Of a stretch of 64,000 nt of DNA, positions 1-14,208 are shown piece after piece (position 1 is the first letter of the stretch; each line of letters opens with the position of its first letter). Location of the stretch: positions 20,436,375 through 20,500,374 of the forward strand of contig JAPWDM010000011.1 of the NCBI GenBank assembly GCA_035578155.1, read 5' to 3'. Under the pieces are notes generated by a model. It saw nothing but the letters and a program-made list of their open reading frames with translations. It did not search any database and was not told where the DNA came from. Origin of the DNA: Brachynemurus nebulosus. Lineage: Eukaryota; Arthropoda; Insecta; Neuroptera; Myrmeleontidae. Made by a program: the position numbers and the translations under genes.

Positions 1-1239
1 AAAATCTACTTCAATTCCCTACTTGAAATAATAAATTTACACTTATAACACTATTATACTCAAGGGAGCGAAGTGCCAGTGTGTATATCCCACATATAAC
101 AACCAATGATAGCGGTACAACGTTTGCTTCGAAGGATATGTTATCTATGGATAATAACAATAAAACACACGTGTGTTCCAAACATTAACCAATGCTGATA
201 TTAATATGCATTTAACATCCTCAACAGATCGCGCTACTTACATATAGGTATACATAGAATAGATTCAAACCCCAAGGTTGCTATATCTATACTACCCACT
301 GTACTATACACTATATATAGTAATATACATACTGTAAACTTGTGTCTTATACTGCCAGTTGTAAAATAAACTATGAACCTTATCGCTACTGTCCTAAATT
401 GTTGCGATGACGTGTTATTAATATTTAAGTGTAACATAGTTTCTTATATTAAAATTATCATATCATGTACTATATGTGCCACTTGCATGGCAACGGCAAT
501 TTTGGATGGGTAAAAAGGACATAAGTCAAAGAAAAAAATTTAATTTATTTCCTTTGTTTATATTTCGATGGCATCTATTATCTAATATGTAAGTACCTGT
601 TCGAGGCGGGAAAACACTGTTAATTTGAACTTACAATCTTTTAAAGCATAATAAATCCTAATATTAATCCAATAGACGATAAGGATAACGGTTCCTTAGT
701 GATAGACACCATTTCCTACCAAGCCCGATGAGAGGGTGGGGTAGCCAGGGTGCAGCCCCGAAACTCAGACTTGAGGAGAAGGTACGCAGCTGTTGGCACG
801 GAACCCAGGAAAGAAGTAAAAAAAGTTAAGAGTTTTTTTGCTTATCACTTATTTATTTGTGAGAAGATTTTTCAACAATGTGGTTTATTCCCGGAGGCCC
901 ACCATTTTTCTCCCCGATCCTACACTAGAAATGATGGACCTCCGTAAAGCTAGTGGTCCCCAAAACCAAAGTTTTAAAAATCCCTCAAAACAACTGGATG
1001 GAAAATAGGTGGATTTCTGGTATTATTTAGGTATGCTAATAAAACATTAAACACTAACAGTAAACGGGGAAACATTAAAAACTAAAGGAGCGATGACGTA
1101 AACTTAGTCATCCCCTAGGTGAAAAGAAGTGTTTTTCGTAATTTAAAGTACAAAGAATTAGGTGTGAATTAGGTGTTTTTCAAATATCGTGACAAAGATC
1201 TAATAAATTAAACATTTTTATAAAAATTTCGTAAAACAC
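1..1239. other. Intergenic, no gene seen
   Basis: AT-rich sequence. A more GC-balanced patch at about 715-960 gives a 65-codon frame without recognisable motifs. Confidence 0.6.
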
Positions 1240-1500
1240 CATGGGAGCGCTGTGCATAACGAAGAACGTTATACACAGCGCTCTCACTATTTGTTGGTTT
1301 TAGTATATTTTATTATAAACAGGTAGAAAAGTGTTACATAAACGTCTCTCTAACGTTCCCAGCGATTCCACCAGAGATATGATAGTGCGAATAATATTAA
1401 AATCGTTATACACAGTACTCCCACTGTTTTACTATGTAACTGAACGGAAAAATATTGAATATCTTTATAATATTCCCAGCGCTTCCACTATAGAACATAC
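1240..1500. repeat. Hairpin and decayed tandem motif
   Basis: A 19-bp inverted repeat (1243-1261 against 1267-1285, 17 of 19 paired) surrounds AAGAA and includes AGCGCTGTG. Variants of the right arm (CGTTATACACAGTACTCCCA at about 1404; TTCCCAGCGATTCCACCAG at 1355; TTCCCAGCGCTTCCACTAT at 1472) follow at ~50-70-bp spacing. Confidence 0.6.
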
Positions 1501-2089
1501 CATATTTAATATATTATATTGTATTCTATTGGCTTAAAATAGAGGTTAATCGAAGTTTACGATAGGACAAATTGTCTTTAGTTCAAACGGAAGATTCCTC
1601 GTTGTGATGGGAAATAACACAGAGGTCCATGTTTTAACTCAATCGTATACATCGATTCCAAGGTTGGTTCCCACTAAACAAGAGGTAGTACTATTTATGG
1701 CCAACAGTAAGAAATAGATTGGATGGTGACGAAGCAGTTAAATTGTTCTTTATAAAATAAAATTTAGCTCTGTTAAACTTTTGTAACCATTATTGTAATT
1801 TTTATAATAAAACTAGCTGACCCGGTCACGCGTTGCTGTGGCTCAGTAGTTATAATTAATTTTTTCTTATCATTTCAAACAATACACTGCACAATTATAA
1901 CACAATACACAGTATAATTATAAAAATCATTGACATCGTGAACATAAACAAATATGACGTGGAATAGAATGTATAATCTAGAAATCGAAATACAGCAGAA
2001 TACATACATGCACATACAAAACGAAATCTACCAGGCGTCTACTCAACCTAGATGTCAAACGATGTTAAATTAAATTATAAGTAAAATTT

Positions 2090-2960
2090 ATAGATCAATT
2101 CAATCATATATTCCTAAATTTTATGCAAAATCAATTATTTATAGCACTTGACTCTGCTCGCCCAATGACTCTAAAATAACTATCTTCATATTTTATTAGC
2201 ATGGCTAATTTCCGCACCACAAGAACTTAGTATGGGTACCTCAGTGATATACACGGATGGCCAACTATGTACCTATTTTTGAAGCAAGTATGTTGTACAC
2301 AACTGGGATCTATGACAACAAAAACCCCAATGTAAACAATTGATAAGAGTGTGACAAGACATTAAAGGTTTAGTGTATCTTTGTTTATTTCTGACTCAAA
2401 ATTAGCATTTCTTTAAAAAATGTATTTTGTCATTCATTAGATAAAGACAAAATATAGTTTAGAAATAAAAATGACTGCTGTCATCTTTTTCTTTAATGAC
2501 TATTTAACTTTTTAAACGATTTTTTAAGTTGTCTCTCTATGTATCTCCATGGGGTACCTATAGCAGCAGTTTTAGAATTGTTTCTATTTTAGACCCTTCA
2601 AGTCATCAAGACCATGGGAAACCATTTTAACGTCACTTTCATCTTTCACAGAGATCTCAACAGTACTTAAGTACAAATTGCCAAATTTCTTCAACTTTTT
2701 AATTTGCGCCCTATTTGATGTAACTGACGGACAATGTGATCACACGTTCATTTAAATTTGATATTCTGAAATTTTGTACAAAATCAGTTCCTTATGTGCT
2801 TCGCTTCGCTCGCTCGACGACTCTAAAGTATTATTATTCATATTTTCATATTTTCAAATCATATTCATATTTTTATAGCATATCTAATTTTCATATGTAT
2901 GGAATTTGCTGAAAACAGCAGAGGTGCCAATTGATGATAACTGGACAATCCAGTTGTTTA
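2090..2960 (+). repeat. Diverged direct repeat pair
   Basis: AAAATCAATTATTTATAGCA, CTCGCCCAATGACTCTAAA and a TTCATATTTT...TAGCATGGCTAATTT stretch (about 2125-2210) recurs as AAAATCAGTTCCTTATGTGC, CTCGCTCGACGACTCTAAA and TAGCATATCTAATTT (about 2780-2892). CTAGCTGACCCGGTCACGCG at 1813 resembles a dispersed insect repeat terminus and may begin the first copy. Confidence 0.5.
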
Positions 2961-6040
<3,080 letters not shown>

Positions 6041-6092
6041 ATGAAAAATTAACTGACGATGAACTAATGCTTGAAAATCTTTTAAGGAAGTA

Positions 6093-6497
6093 ATGAGGAA
6101 TTTCCTAGGAAACTATAATAGTGCTAACTATGAAGATATTGTGAAAAAAATAATAGAAGATTTTGGAAAAATGGGATGTTCGATGAGCATTAAGCTTCAC
6201 TTCCTAGATTCTCACTTAGATTACTTTCCCGATAAATTGGGAGCTGTTAGTGAAGAGCAAGAAGAAAGATTTCACCAGGATTTGAAAGAAATGGAACGTA
6301 GGTATCAAGGAAAGTGGAATACCCGAATTATGGCAGACTATTACTGGTTCCTAAAACGAGATGATCTAAACAGGAATTTTAAGAGAAAATCTCATAATCG
6401 AAGCTTCGGCGAAAAAAAAACAGATACTACAAAAGTATTTGATTATTGTAATTACGTATTTAGGTCATATAAATACATTTATGACGTTTCTAAGTAA
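6093..6497 (+). pseudogene. Fragment of a dispersed arthropod TE-associated protein
   Basis: This 134-aa frame contains GCSMSIKLHFLDSHLDYFP, then GAVSEEQEERFHQDLKEME, RRYQGKWNTRIMADYYW and a basic tail. I recognise these blocks as the C-terminal part of a repetitive uncharacterised protein found many times in arthropod genomes, usually annotated as hypothetical. I cannot assign a named domain or enzymatic activity. Similarity starts just before the ATG (FKEV-MRNFLG in frame), but a TGA lies a few codons upstream, so the 5' part is lost. A canonical G in the family's EEQGERFHQD block is E here. The copy is probably decayed, not a host gene. Confidence 0.65.
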
Positions 6498-6499
6498 TT

Positions 6500-8484
6500 T
6501 AATACATTTTTGTTTCTAATATAATTTTTTTTTTATTTTTTTATTTATTTTTAAAGTGCATCGACAATAATAGTCATTAGCACTTGTACAATATTAAATA
6601 TAATTTTGTTTTCCTGAAATGGTGTCTATTTTTGTGATTTCTCTCCTACGGTTTTTCCGCAAAAACTTCTGCGATAGCGAAAGGCTAAGTACATATTCGT
6701 AATCAGCGCACCAAAATACCCTAAAATCAGTCATCAAATCCAAAAGGGGATGACATGACTTATAATTTGCAGGCCTGTGTATTTAAACGGAAAATCTAAT
6801 TTTTAAGTTAACTACGACAATTATTTTATATTATATAAGCAAAGCTAGTGTCACTTTAATTATTCTTAACTTATTTATAGAAAATTCAAGGAGAGTTTTG
6901 CCATGCGACTTCAATAAAGCGTCTGCTCGTTATACTTTCATATAACGTATGTTAGAGATAATTTCATAATTTTATTAATTATTCAGCCAATTATATTTGT
7001 TCATTAATTAGAGACAGTTTTAAAAGGCGTCGAAAGATGGAAGTGTTATCTCTCTTTACTTTAAATGATTACATAATTTCACTTTATCTTTATTCAATAA
7101 GAATACAATTTTGAAAATATTTTTCCTTTTCTTACTTATTAAATGTACGATACAACTTACTCAATTTACTCTCTCTGATAACTCGAATAAAATCCAAAAT
7201 GGCCGTTATATTAATTGTTTAAAATGAAAATTTTTTTGAATTTATTTATTTATAAAATTTTGTGTTAGATTATGAAACACTGAAATTTCTATTTCTTTAA
7301 ATTATTATTCGAATTATAAATTAAGTCTGAATTAAATCTAAATTATTTGAATATTTGTTAATTTCGAATAAATAAAAATTTAGAACCTACTGTTTTTGAG
7401 GATACAAAAACTATTTTTATTCGATTGAACGAACATAGACATAAAATTTTTATAAATCACGTTATTCCAATCTTTAAAAGCTCACAAAAAGGCATTTGAA
7501 CTTTTATAACTTAATAACTTTTATAAAATAAGAAATAAATTCACTAGCTCTAATTCCATTTTTGGATTTAGATTCTTACCAAAAAAGGATTCACTAGCGC
7601 TAATTCCATTTTTGGTAAGATTGGAAATATATTTGATTCAATTCTTGAAACAATTTCACAACCAAAATTTCATAAAGTTGAGCAAATTCAATAAGAAAAA
7701 TATTTATTTTAATTAAGAAAATATATTACACCACTCTGTACATTTTTTATACGGAATGTAATTATCACCAATAATTTCGAGTTTATTCATTGCTGTCGTC
7801 GATTTATTCAATAAATATTTTTATTAACACTATTTCACACACAATATTCAGGTATTTTCCCAAACATCTTTCAAAAATTTTCCGTTTGTCTTGCGAAGAT
7901 AACAACTTTTAGCAAATTTTTTCACATTTTCAATTTAAAAAGTAAATACGAACAAAGCTTTTATATGAATGTCAATGTTTACAAAATTCGATATCTTGAA
8001 ATATCTTGAAAACGAGTAATAAAACACAAATTAGAGGTTAAGATGGCAGAGACAAAAATATACATGATTGTTGACATAATTCAGTTTTCTTTTCCAAAAC
8101 CTTTCCAGTAAATCCATTGCTCTTGAGATAAAACAAAAATTTTTGAAACCAAATTTTATAACTTAGAAACCTAGAAGGGAAACACCTATTAGTATTTTTT
8201 ACATAGTTTTAAAAATTATATTATCTCGCTTACCTTTCTCAACAAATTACATAATATGAGTAACTCGATATCCAAACATGTCGATTTCAAATATTAAATC
8301 AATATTTTAATGTCATTTCTATTGGTTTTTGATTTAGTATATTTTCAGTTCAGTAAGGAATTACATAAAGATATAAATAATATAAATAACATATAAAATG
8401 AAAATAAAAATTTTACAAACTTCTTTTAATTGAAAAATCACTTCAAAATGTATATAAAAACGTTAAAAGTTAAGAATAAATTAG
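6500..8484. other. Intergenic, no gene seen
   Basis: Very AT-rich. Only the short duplication at 7540 stands out. Confidence 0.6.
7540..7620 (+). repeat. Short tandem duplication
   Basis: TTCACTAGC(T/G)CTAATTCCATT and TTTTGG occur twice, about 50 bp apart. Confidence 0.8.
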
Positions 8485-8492
8485 AATCTGTT

Positions 8493-8712
8493 GGGGACGC
8501 AAAGATTCTCACTCGCGCCTCTGGTGGTAAAATCTGAACTAGCATAAAGTAAAAATATACTTATACGATTAATGGGCGATATAAAATCTAGTAATCCGCG
8601 CATAATTTGTATAGTACATTTTTCTATCCACAATTAAAAGTATACAAAATTTTTACTTGATCCAGCTTCTAATTTAAAAAACCAGGAGCCTTCGCGTAAT
8701 CTTTGCGTCGCC
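8493..8712. mobile_element. 220-bp hAT-like MITE
   Basis: Ends GGGGACGCAAAGATT and, inverted, GGCGACGCAAAGATT (14 of 15 identical). The flanks AATCTGTT and AATCTAAT match at 6 of 8, consistent with a worn 8-bp duplication. Confidence 0.7.
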
Positions 8713-8720
8713 AATCTAAT

Positions 8721-10185
8721 GAATTCAAATACATGGCAACAAAGAACTGCGCAAAATGTCTACAATGTTGCCAGAGTTCAAAGAAGATTAAAAAAGTAAT
8801 TTTAAAATAAAAGCATTTTAAATAGATAAATCTTACAATTATAATTTCTAAAAACGTTTATTTTGTAAAATTAAATAATTTTTTATAAAATTTAAAAATA
8901 AAACGTATTTTTAAATAAATTTATATTCAGAAGAAATTTTAAACTTGACAACGGCTTTTTTTAATAAAATTAATAAAGGACGTACGTTTGGTATCCTGTA
9001 TATCTCAAAGCATTGGAAAATGCACTGTGTGTTGCATCTTTTTCTTTATCAAAATTACATTTATTTTATACATAATATTGTCTTAGTAAAAGGAAAGAAA
9101 ATTATGTTGTTTCGTTGATAACAATGGTCGATGCAAAAACTTAAAGCGAACAGGGTATAGTACCTAATTATTAATTTTTTTGATTTCCTGACTTTTTGAG
9201 CTCGATTGCATTTCAGTCACAGCTCACATTTCAATCGCTCTGTGGTAGTTTTGCTCGCTTCTCTAACTCTTCTCCAATAAAATTTGATTTATCTATATAC
9301 TCAAAGTATAGTGTGCAAATATACTCAACTAAAAGCTGTCTAGTCAATTGATTTGATGTAATACATACTGTTATAGCCAGTAAACTGAAAAGATGACTTG
9401 TTTATTTTTGTTGTTTTATTTCTTAACTATTACATACCTATATGCTTATGTTAAAATTTGCACTTTTGAAGTCGTTTTCCACCTTTAAAATGAATTTTCC
9501 CAAACATTATACCCGTCCTAGCATCATTAGTAAACCGTAAAATAGTATACTTACTCGTATTTTCAGATGTCAGTAAAATTATTAGAGACGTTTCCGAGAA
9601 AAATAGCGCATGCATAAATACATATAGGTATACAAAGATAGCTCGTTTAATATTACAACATATAAATCGAGAACTTCCATAGCAACTGTAACTCACTTCC
9701 CATCTTTATTGTCCCATGTATATATAGCTATTACATTATTTACATAAAATTATACTTACCACCAGTCAGTTCCCTGCGTGCATGCAAAGGATTTTCTTCG
9801 TCCTGGCAAAAACCTTCTCCCTGACCCCCAACGGAGTGAATGTACATTGTACATACCTATTTATATTATCATCACACAGGGATTTTCTATTATTTTACTA
9901 TCCTCTTAATATGTATGTTTGTGTTATTATTTAGAAAATTTAATTTTCATAAAAATTACGGATTTTAAATATTACACGTTCATTATAAACATAAATAGTG
10001 TGTAACATGTAAATTAGCCGAGACACGGTTTGTAAAATAAAATATAATGAGTAGATAGTAGGTAAAGATTTTTTATCTTTATAAAATTCTGTGTTCTTAC
10101 ATTGTTAAAATACGTATGCTAAAAATTCCTTTTTTAACATCTTGAATCGTAAGTTTGCATTTATGCATTACGTAGCAAGTAATTG
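8721..10185. other. Intergenic, no gene seen
   Basis: A pyrimidine-rich stretch at about 9205-9275 includes TTTCAGTCACAGCTC, an initiator-like TCAGT context. No linked coding frame was found. Confidence 0.5.
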
Positions 10186-12180
10186 AACCCGCAAGCAACA
10201 TTTATCATTTTGTTTTATCAAAAAAATTTTCTTAGTACCTACTTACCTCCTATGCAATATGCACGTAAGAAATACCTTACCGGCAATTACCGGTAAACAG
10301 ATTTTTCTATGGGAATAGTATTTTATGAACTCCTAATTATTCATTTTCATTAAAATTGCATTTTTGATTTATTTATTTTTTCATCATTCCAACCAAATAA
10401 GTTAAAAAACTCAACTAGTGTTTGTTATTTTTATGCTTACAAATTTTCGGCTTCCAACTTCGGATTCTCAAACTGCATTCGAGGCCACAACATTAACGAT
10501 CCTCACTCACAAGTAACACTACCCAAGTGCCAATCGCCAATCTTCTTGAAACTTTGCTGGTGTATAGAGCAGGCAAAAATAAGGGACCCGTATTTACTTT
10601 TATCGGCCAAGGCACACATTCAGGGGGTAAAACCAGCCCCTAAAGTAGCGGGTCCAAATCATATTTTTTAAAATATCTCGAAAACTATAATAGATAGAAG
10701 GAAACTTTAAATTGACGAAATATTACTATTTGAAAGATCTATTCACCTGTTTACGTTAAACCAGGGTCCGGCTTATAAGATGGGCTGGAGGGATGAAAAT
10801 CGGGGTAAATTTCATTGTACAGCCTGAATGGCCCAATGTTCAGTTTTTACCGTCATAAATAGAAAGAGCACCAAAAAATAGGGGATACGTGTTTTTGCGT
10901 TTTAACGAAATATGTGTTTTATTCAAGACTTATAAGGAAGAAAAAAATTGAATAGATTATAAGTATTGCATTATTATTGATTGCAAATACCTTCTATTTT
11001 TTTTAATTTTATGTTTATTTCATCACAAAAATGTAAATTTTTACTATCCGATAATGATTCATGTATTTTTCAGTACTTACTTAATTTGTAATTTAGTCAT
11101 GTGTATATTTGGTTATCTATCTTATTCTATATTTTTTACACCTATTTCTCCCAAAGTTCCCTGGTCTGCAAATGTTAGTGAATGTTCGACAAAAAGCAGT
11201 AGTCTCTTCCGATCAACAAATCAACTACATTTATCTTCTTACAGATTCTTTTTTAACCAAATAAATGCGGTTTATTTCTTTCTTAACATTCAAACTACTT
11301 TTCTTATTCTTTTTGTATGCTTTGTAGGTGCCAAACCCATTTCCCAAATCATAAAATTTATTACTAAGCATCTGAACAGTAAACGAAAGAGATTACTGCT
11401 TCTTCTCGAGAATTCATTAACACAGGCAGATCAGAAAACTTTCGCAGAAATAGGTGTAAAAATATACAATAATAGTAATTAAATATACACATGACTAAAC
11501 TACCATTTAAGTAAGTACTGAAAAATACATGAATCATTATTGGAAAGTAAAAATTTACATTTTCGTGATGAAATAAACATAAAATTAAAAAAATATAGAA
11601 AGTATTTGCAATCAATAATAATGCAATATAATCTATTCAATTCTTTTTCCTTGTATGTCTTGAATAAAACACGTATTTCGAAAAAACGCAGAAATACGTG
11701 TCCCCTATTTTTTGGTGCTCTTTCTATTTATGATGATAAAAATTTAATACACTGAACCACTCCGGCTGTACAAGGAAATTTATTCCGATTTTCATCCCTC
11801 CAACCCTCCTTATGAACCCGACCCTAGTTTAACCTATACAGGTGAATAGACCTTTCAAAGTGTAATATTTCATCAATTTAAAGTTTTTCCTATCTCTTAT
11901 AGTTTTCGAAATGTCTTAGGAAATATGATTTGAAACCCCTACTTTAGGTACTGATTTCACCCCGTAAACGTGGGCCTTGGCCTATAAAAAAATAAGAGTC
12001 CGTTATATTTGGTTAGTCTACACACCAGAAAAGTTTCAAGAAAACTGGCGATTGGCATTTGGATAGTGTTACTTGTAAGTAATATAGGTACTAAGATGAC
12101 CCGTAAGCAACATTTACCATTTTGTTTTTTTTAATTATTATAGTTACAAAAAATAACAGATCATAAAAGTTTACTTACCT
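10186..12180 (+). repeat. Direct repeats bracketing the fold-back (GCAACATTTA family)
   Basis: ACCCG(C/T)AAGCAACATTTA(T/C)CATTTTG occurs at about 10187 and 12098, each followed within ~60-80 bp by TACTTACC. A third copy is at 36353-36420, sharing GCAACATTTACCATT and AAAAAATAACAGATCA with the 12.1-kb copy. This is an older dispersed repeat. Confidence 0.6.
10504..12081. mobile_element. 1.6-kb fold-back element, ~700-bp arms
   Basis: The ends share CAAGTAACACTA(C/T)CCAA and the arms stay alignable in inverted orientation to about 11215 and 11385, leaving a loop of roughly 165 bp. The arms are diverged by perhaps 10-15%. Open frames at 11054-11482 (plus) and 11364-11615 (minus) begin with nearly the same M-I-H-V-F-F-S-T-Y-L peptide because they lie in the two arms, so they are not evidence of a gene. 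Related direct repeats flank it at 10186 and 12098. Confidence 0.85.
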
Positions 12181-13735
12181 TCCTAGGCATATTAATAATT
12201 GTTTACTACTTGTAAGAAAAGTAAGTAAAGTAAGCCACGTAAGTTTACCAATAGCTGCTTTGGTCTATTTGCTGAGTAGCGAAAAAACATATTCTGAAGT
12301 GCATTAAAGACAACTACTTTTAAGTTACATATTTTAAAATCTAATACTGTTTGTCTTGTACAAAATATATGTGAAATAATTAAATATGTGTATTTTACTC
12401 TGAGATTACAACGTTCTCATTCCAAAATGCACACATTAAAAGCGGTTTTGACTCTTGAATTAAAAATTTGAGCAGCAGTATGTATGATCCTAATTCTATA
12501 TCTTTGCTGTTACAACATCTTTTTTAGTATTTTTTTTAGTTATATTATCTAAATATGCCCTGTTTTAGTTGTTTATTTTAATTTTTTTAACAAGTCATTA
12601 CGAAAATTTACAACTGTCTGGTTATTGAGGTTCTTAGCCCAATAAACTACTTTATTAATCTAAGCGACAGTATCAATTTTCACAGTTTTAATAATGTGTT
12701 TTTCAATATGAGTTCGAAGATACCAAAATTAGTTTTTCTTGAGAATTTACGATAATATTTTTTTTTTCATCAAGATTTAGAGCGTAGATAACATTAAATT
12801 GTAAAAGGGTCATTTTATGTTAAAAGGAATAAAATTTGAATTTTGGTAGTCCATAAAATTTTAATGTTTGTGAAAATTATTATGAATACAAAATAAGTAA
12901 ACGTAAATATAAATTGCCTTATAAAAATTTATAGTAGGTACCTGTAATGCTATAATATTCTGTACAAAATTTTGCATAAATAACCTTTTCTTCATGAAAA
13001 TTAAGTAACATAAACTTAAGTTTCTTGATAAATTTTAGATAGGTACATGCGATCATACTTTTAACTGAACAATATCAATAAGAAATTGAGTAAATTGTAA
13101 TAATCGAGGAAGAAATATTGTAATAATAATAGTATAGTAATATTTTAACTATATTTTATATATTTTATATATAAACACTGGTCAGTTAAATGCAATTAAA
13201 TTATACCTATTGGATCAATTTTGAACTTTGCATTTGGTTAGCAATAATCGAAGTTACCTTAAGAATGTTAGTAGGTTTTTCTTTTGGCAACGCACAATGA
13301 TATCAGTGTTAAATTAAGGCTTCACATCACTTTGGAAAAAAATTATTTTCCGTAACGAATAGGTTATGCAACCAATAAAAAACCTTTTAGAGTATATTGC
13401 ACGTGGTCTGAGGTACACAAAGAAATTGATTTTATAATTTAAAAAGCAAAATGGCAGCGCTGGCGGAGATTCGTGGTGAACAGCCGAGCATAAAAAAATT
13501 TTGTCATATTGCAATATAATATCTGAAAGTTTAAACAACAATGACAATTTAAAATAAAAGCATAAGGTGCATATGCTATAGATACTTACCATAATATTAA
13601 TGAAACTAACCTGCTACCAGAAATAAACCTGCTTATATATACATATTTAAAAATATTAATTAATAGCTTTAACTCTAATTATTTTTATTATACTCTTACA
13701 ATTAGACACACACATATTGTTTATGTAGATGTATA
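12181..13735. other. Intergenic, no gene seen
   Basis: A GC-richer island at 13448-13492 (ATGGCAGCGCTGGCGGAGAT) stands out from AT-rich DNA but has no recognisable product. Confidence 0.5.
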
Positions 13736-14208
13736 CAGGATGTCTCAAAAGTCCACGATCAAGCTTCAAAAACGTATTATTTATTGTATCATTTCTGTTA
13801 AAATATCCAATAAATAGAACTGTTCGTTTATGACCATATAGGCCGAAACATGACGCAAATGTTTAAAAGGTTTAAATAAGGTGGCAAAGTAAAAATTGTC
13901 TTTTTATTTGATAAAACTCCTTAAAACAGCATATTTTTACAATTACTCTTCATGTTTTATATGGTGTAAGAATTTTAAAGCCCTTTGTGCAGCATTTTTA
14001 ATAAAAATAATTCAAGTACTTATGTTAAAAAAGATACACAGATTTTTAAAAAAATAATAAAAACCTAAATGCCTATAAAAAAATAGTAAATTATAAAAAA
14101 AAACCGAATACGTAAATATATAGCTTTTTTGTTGGTCTAAATTATAAGCTTAAAATACGGTCTAAATTATAAGCTTCTGAGGCTTGATTGCCAACTTTGA
14201 AACACCCT
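13736..14208. mobile_element. ~470-bp MITE with TA target duplication
   Basis: Left end CAGGATGTCTCAAAAGTCC and right end, inverted, AGGGTGTTTCAAAGTTGGC, both leading to ATCAAGC-(C/T)TC. TA lies on both sides. The right portion contains a tandem 18-bp duplication of GGTCTAAATTATAAGCTT (about 14140-14175). Confidence 0.6.

Noticed and set aside
1813..1850. CTAGCTGACCCGGTCACGCG as the start of a named SINE
   Set aside because: It resembles a dispersed insect repeat end that I have seen, but I see no pol III boxes or tail here, so I did not assign a family.
11054..11615. 142-codon and 83-codon frames starting with nearly the same peptide on opposite strands
   Set aside because: They come from the two arms of one fold-back element. 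Matching sequence is a result of the inverted repeat, not of a gene pair.
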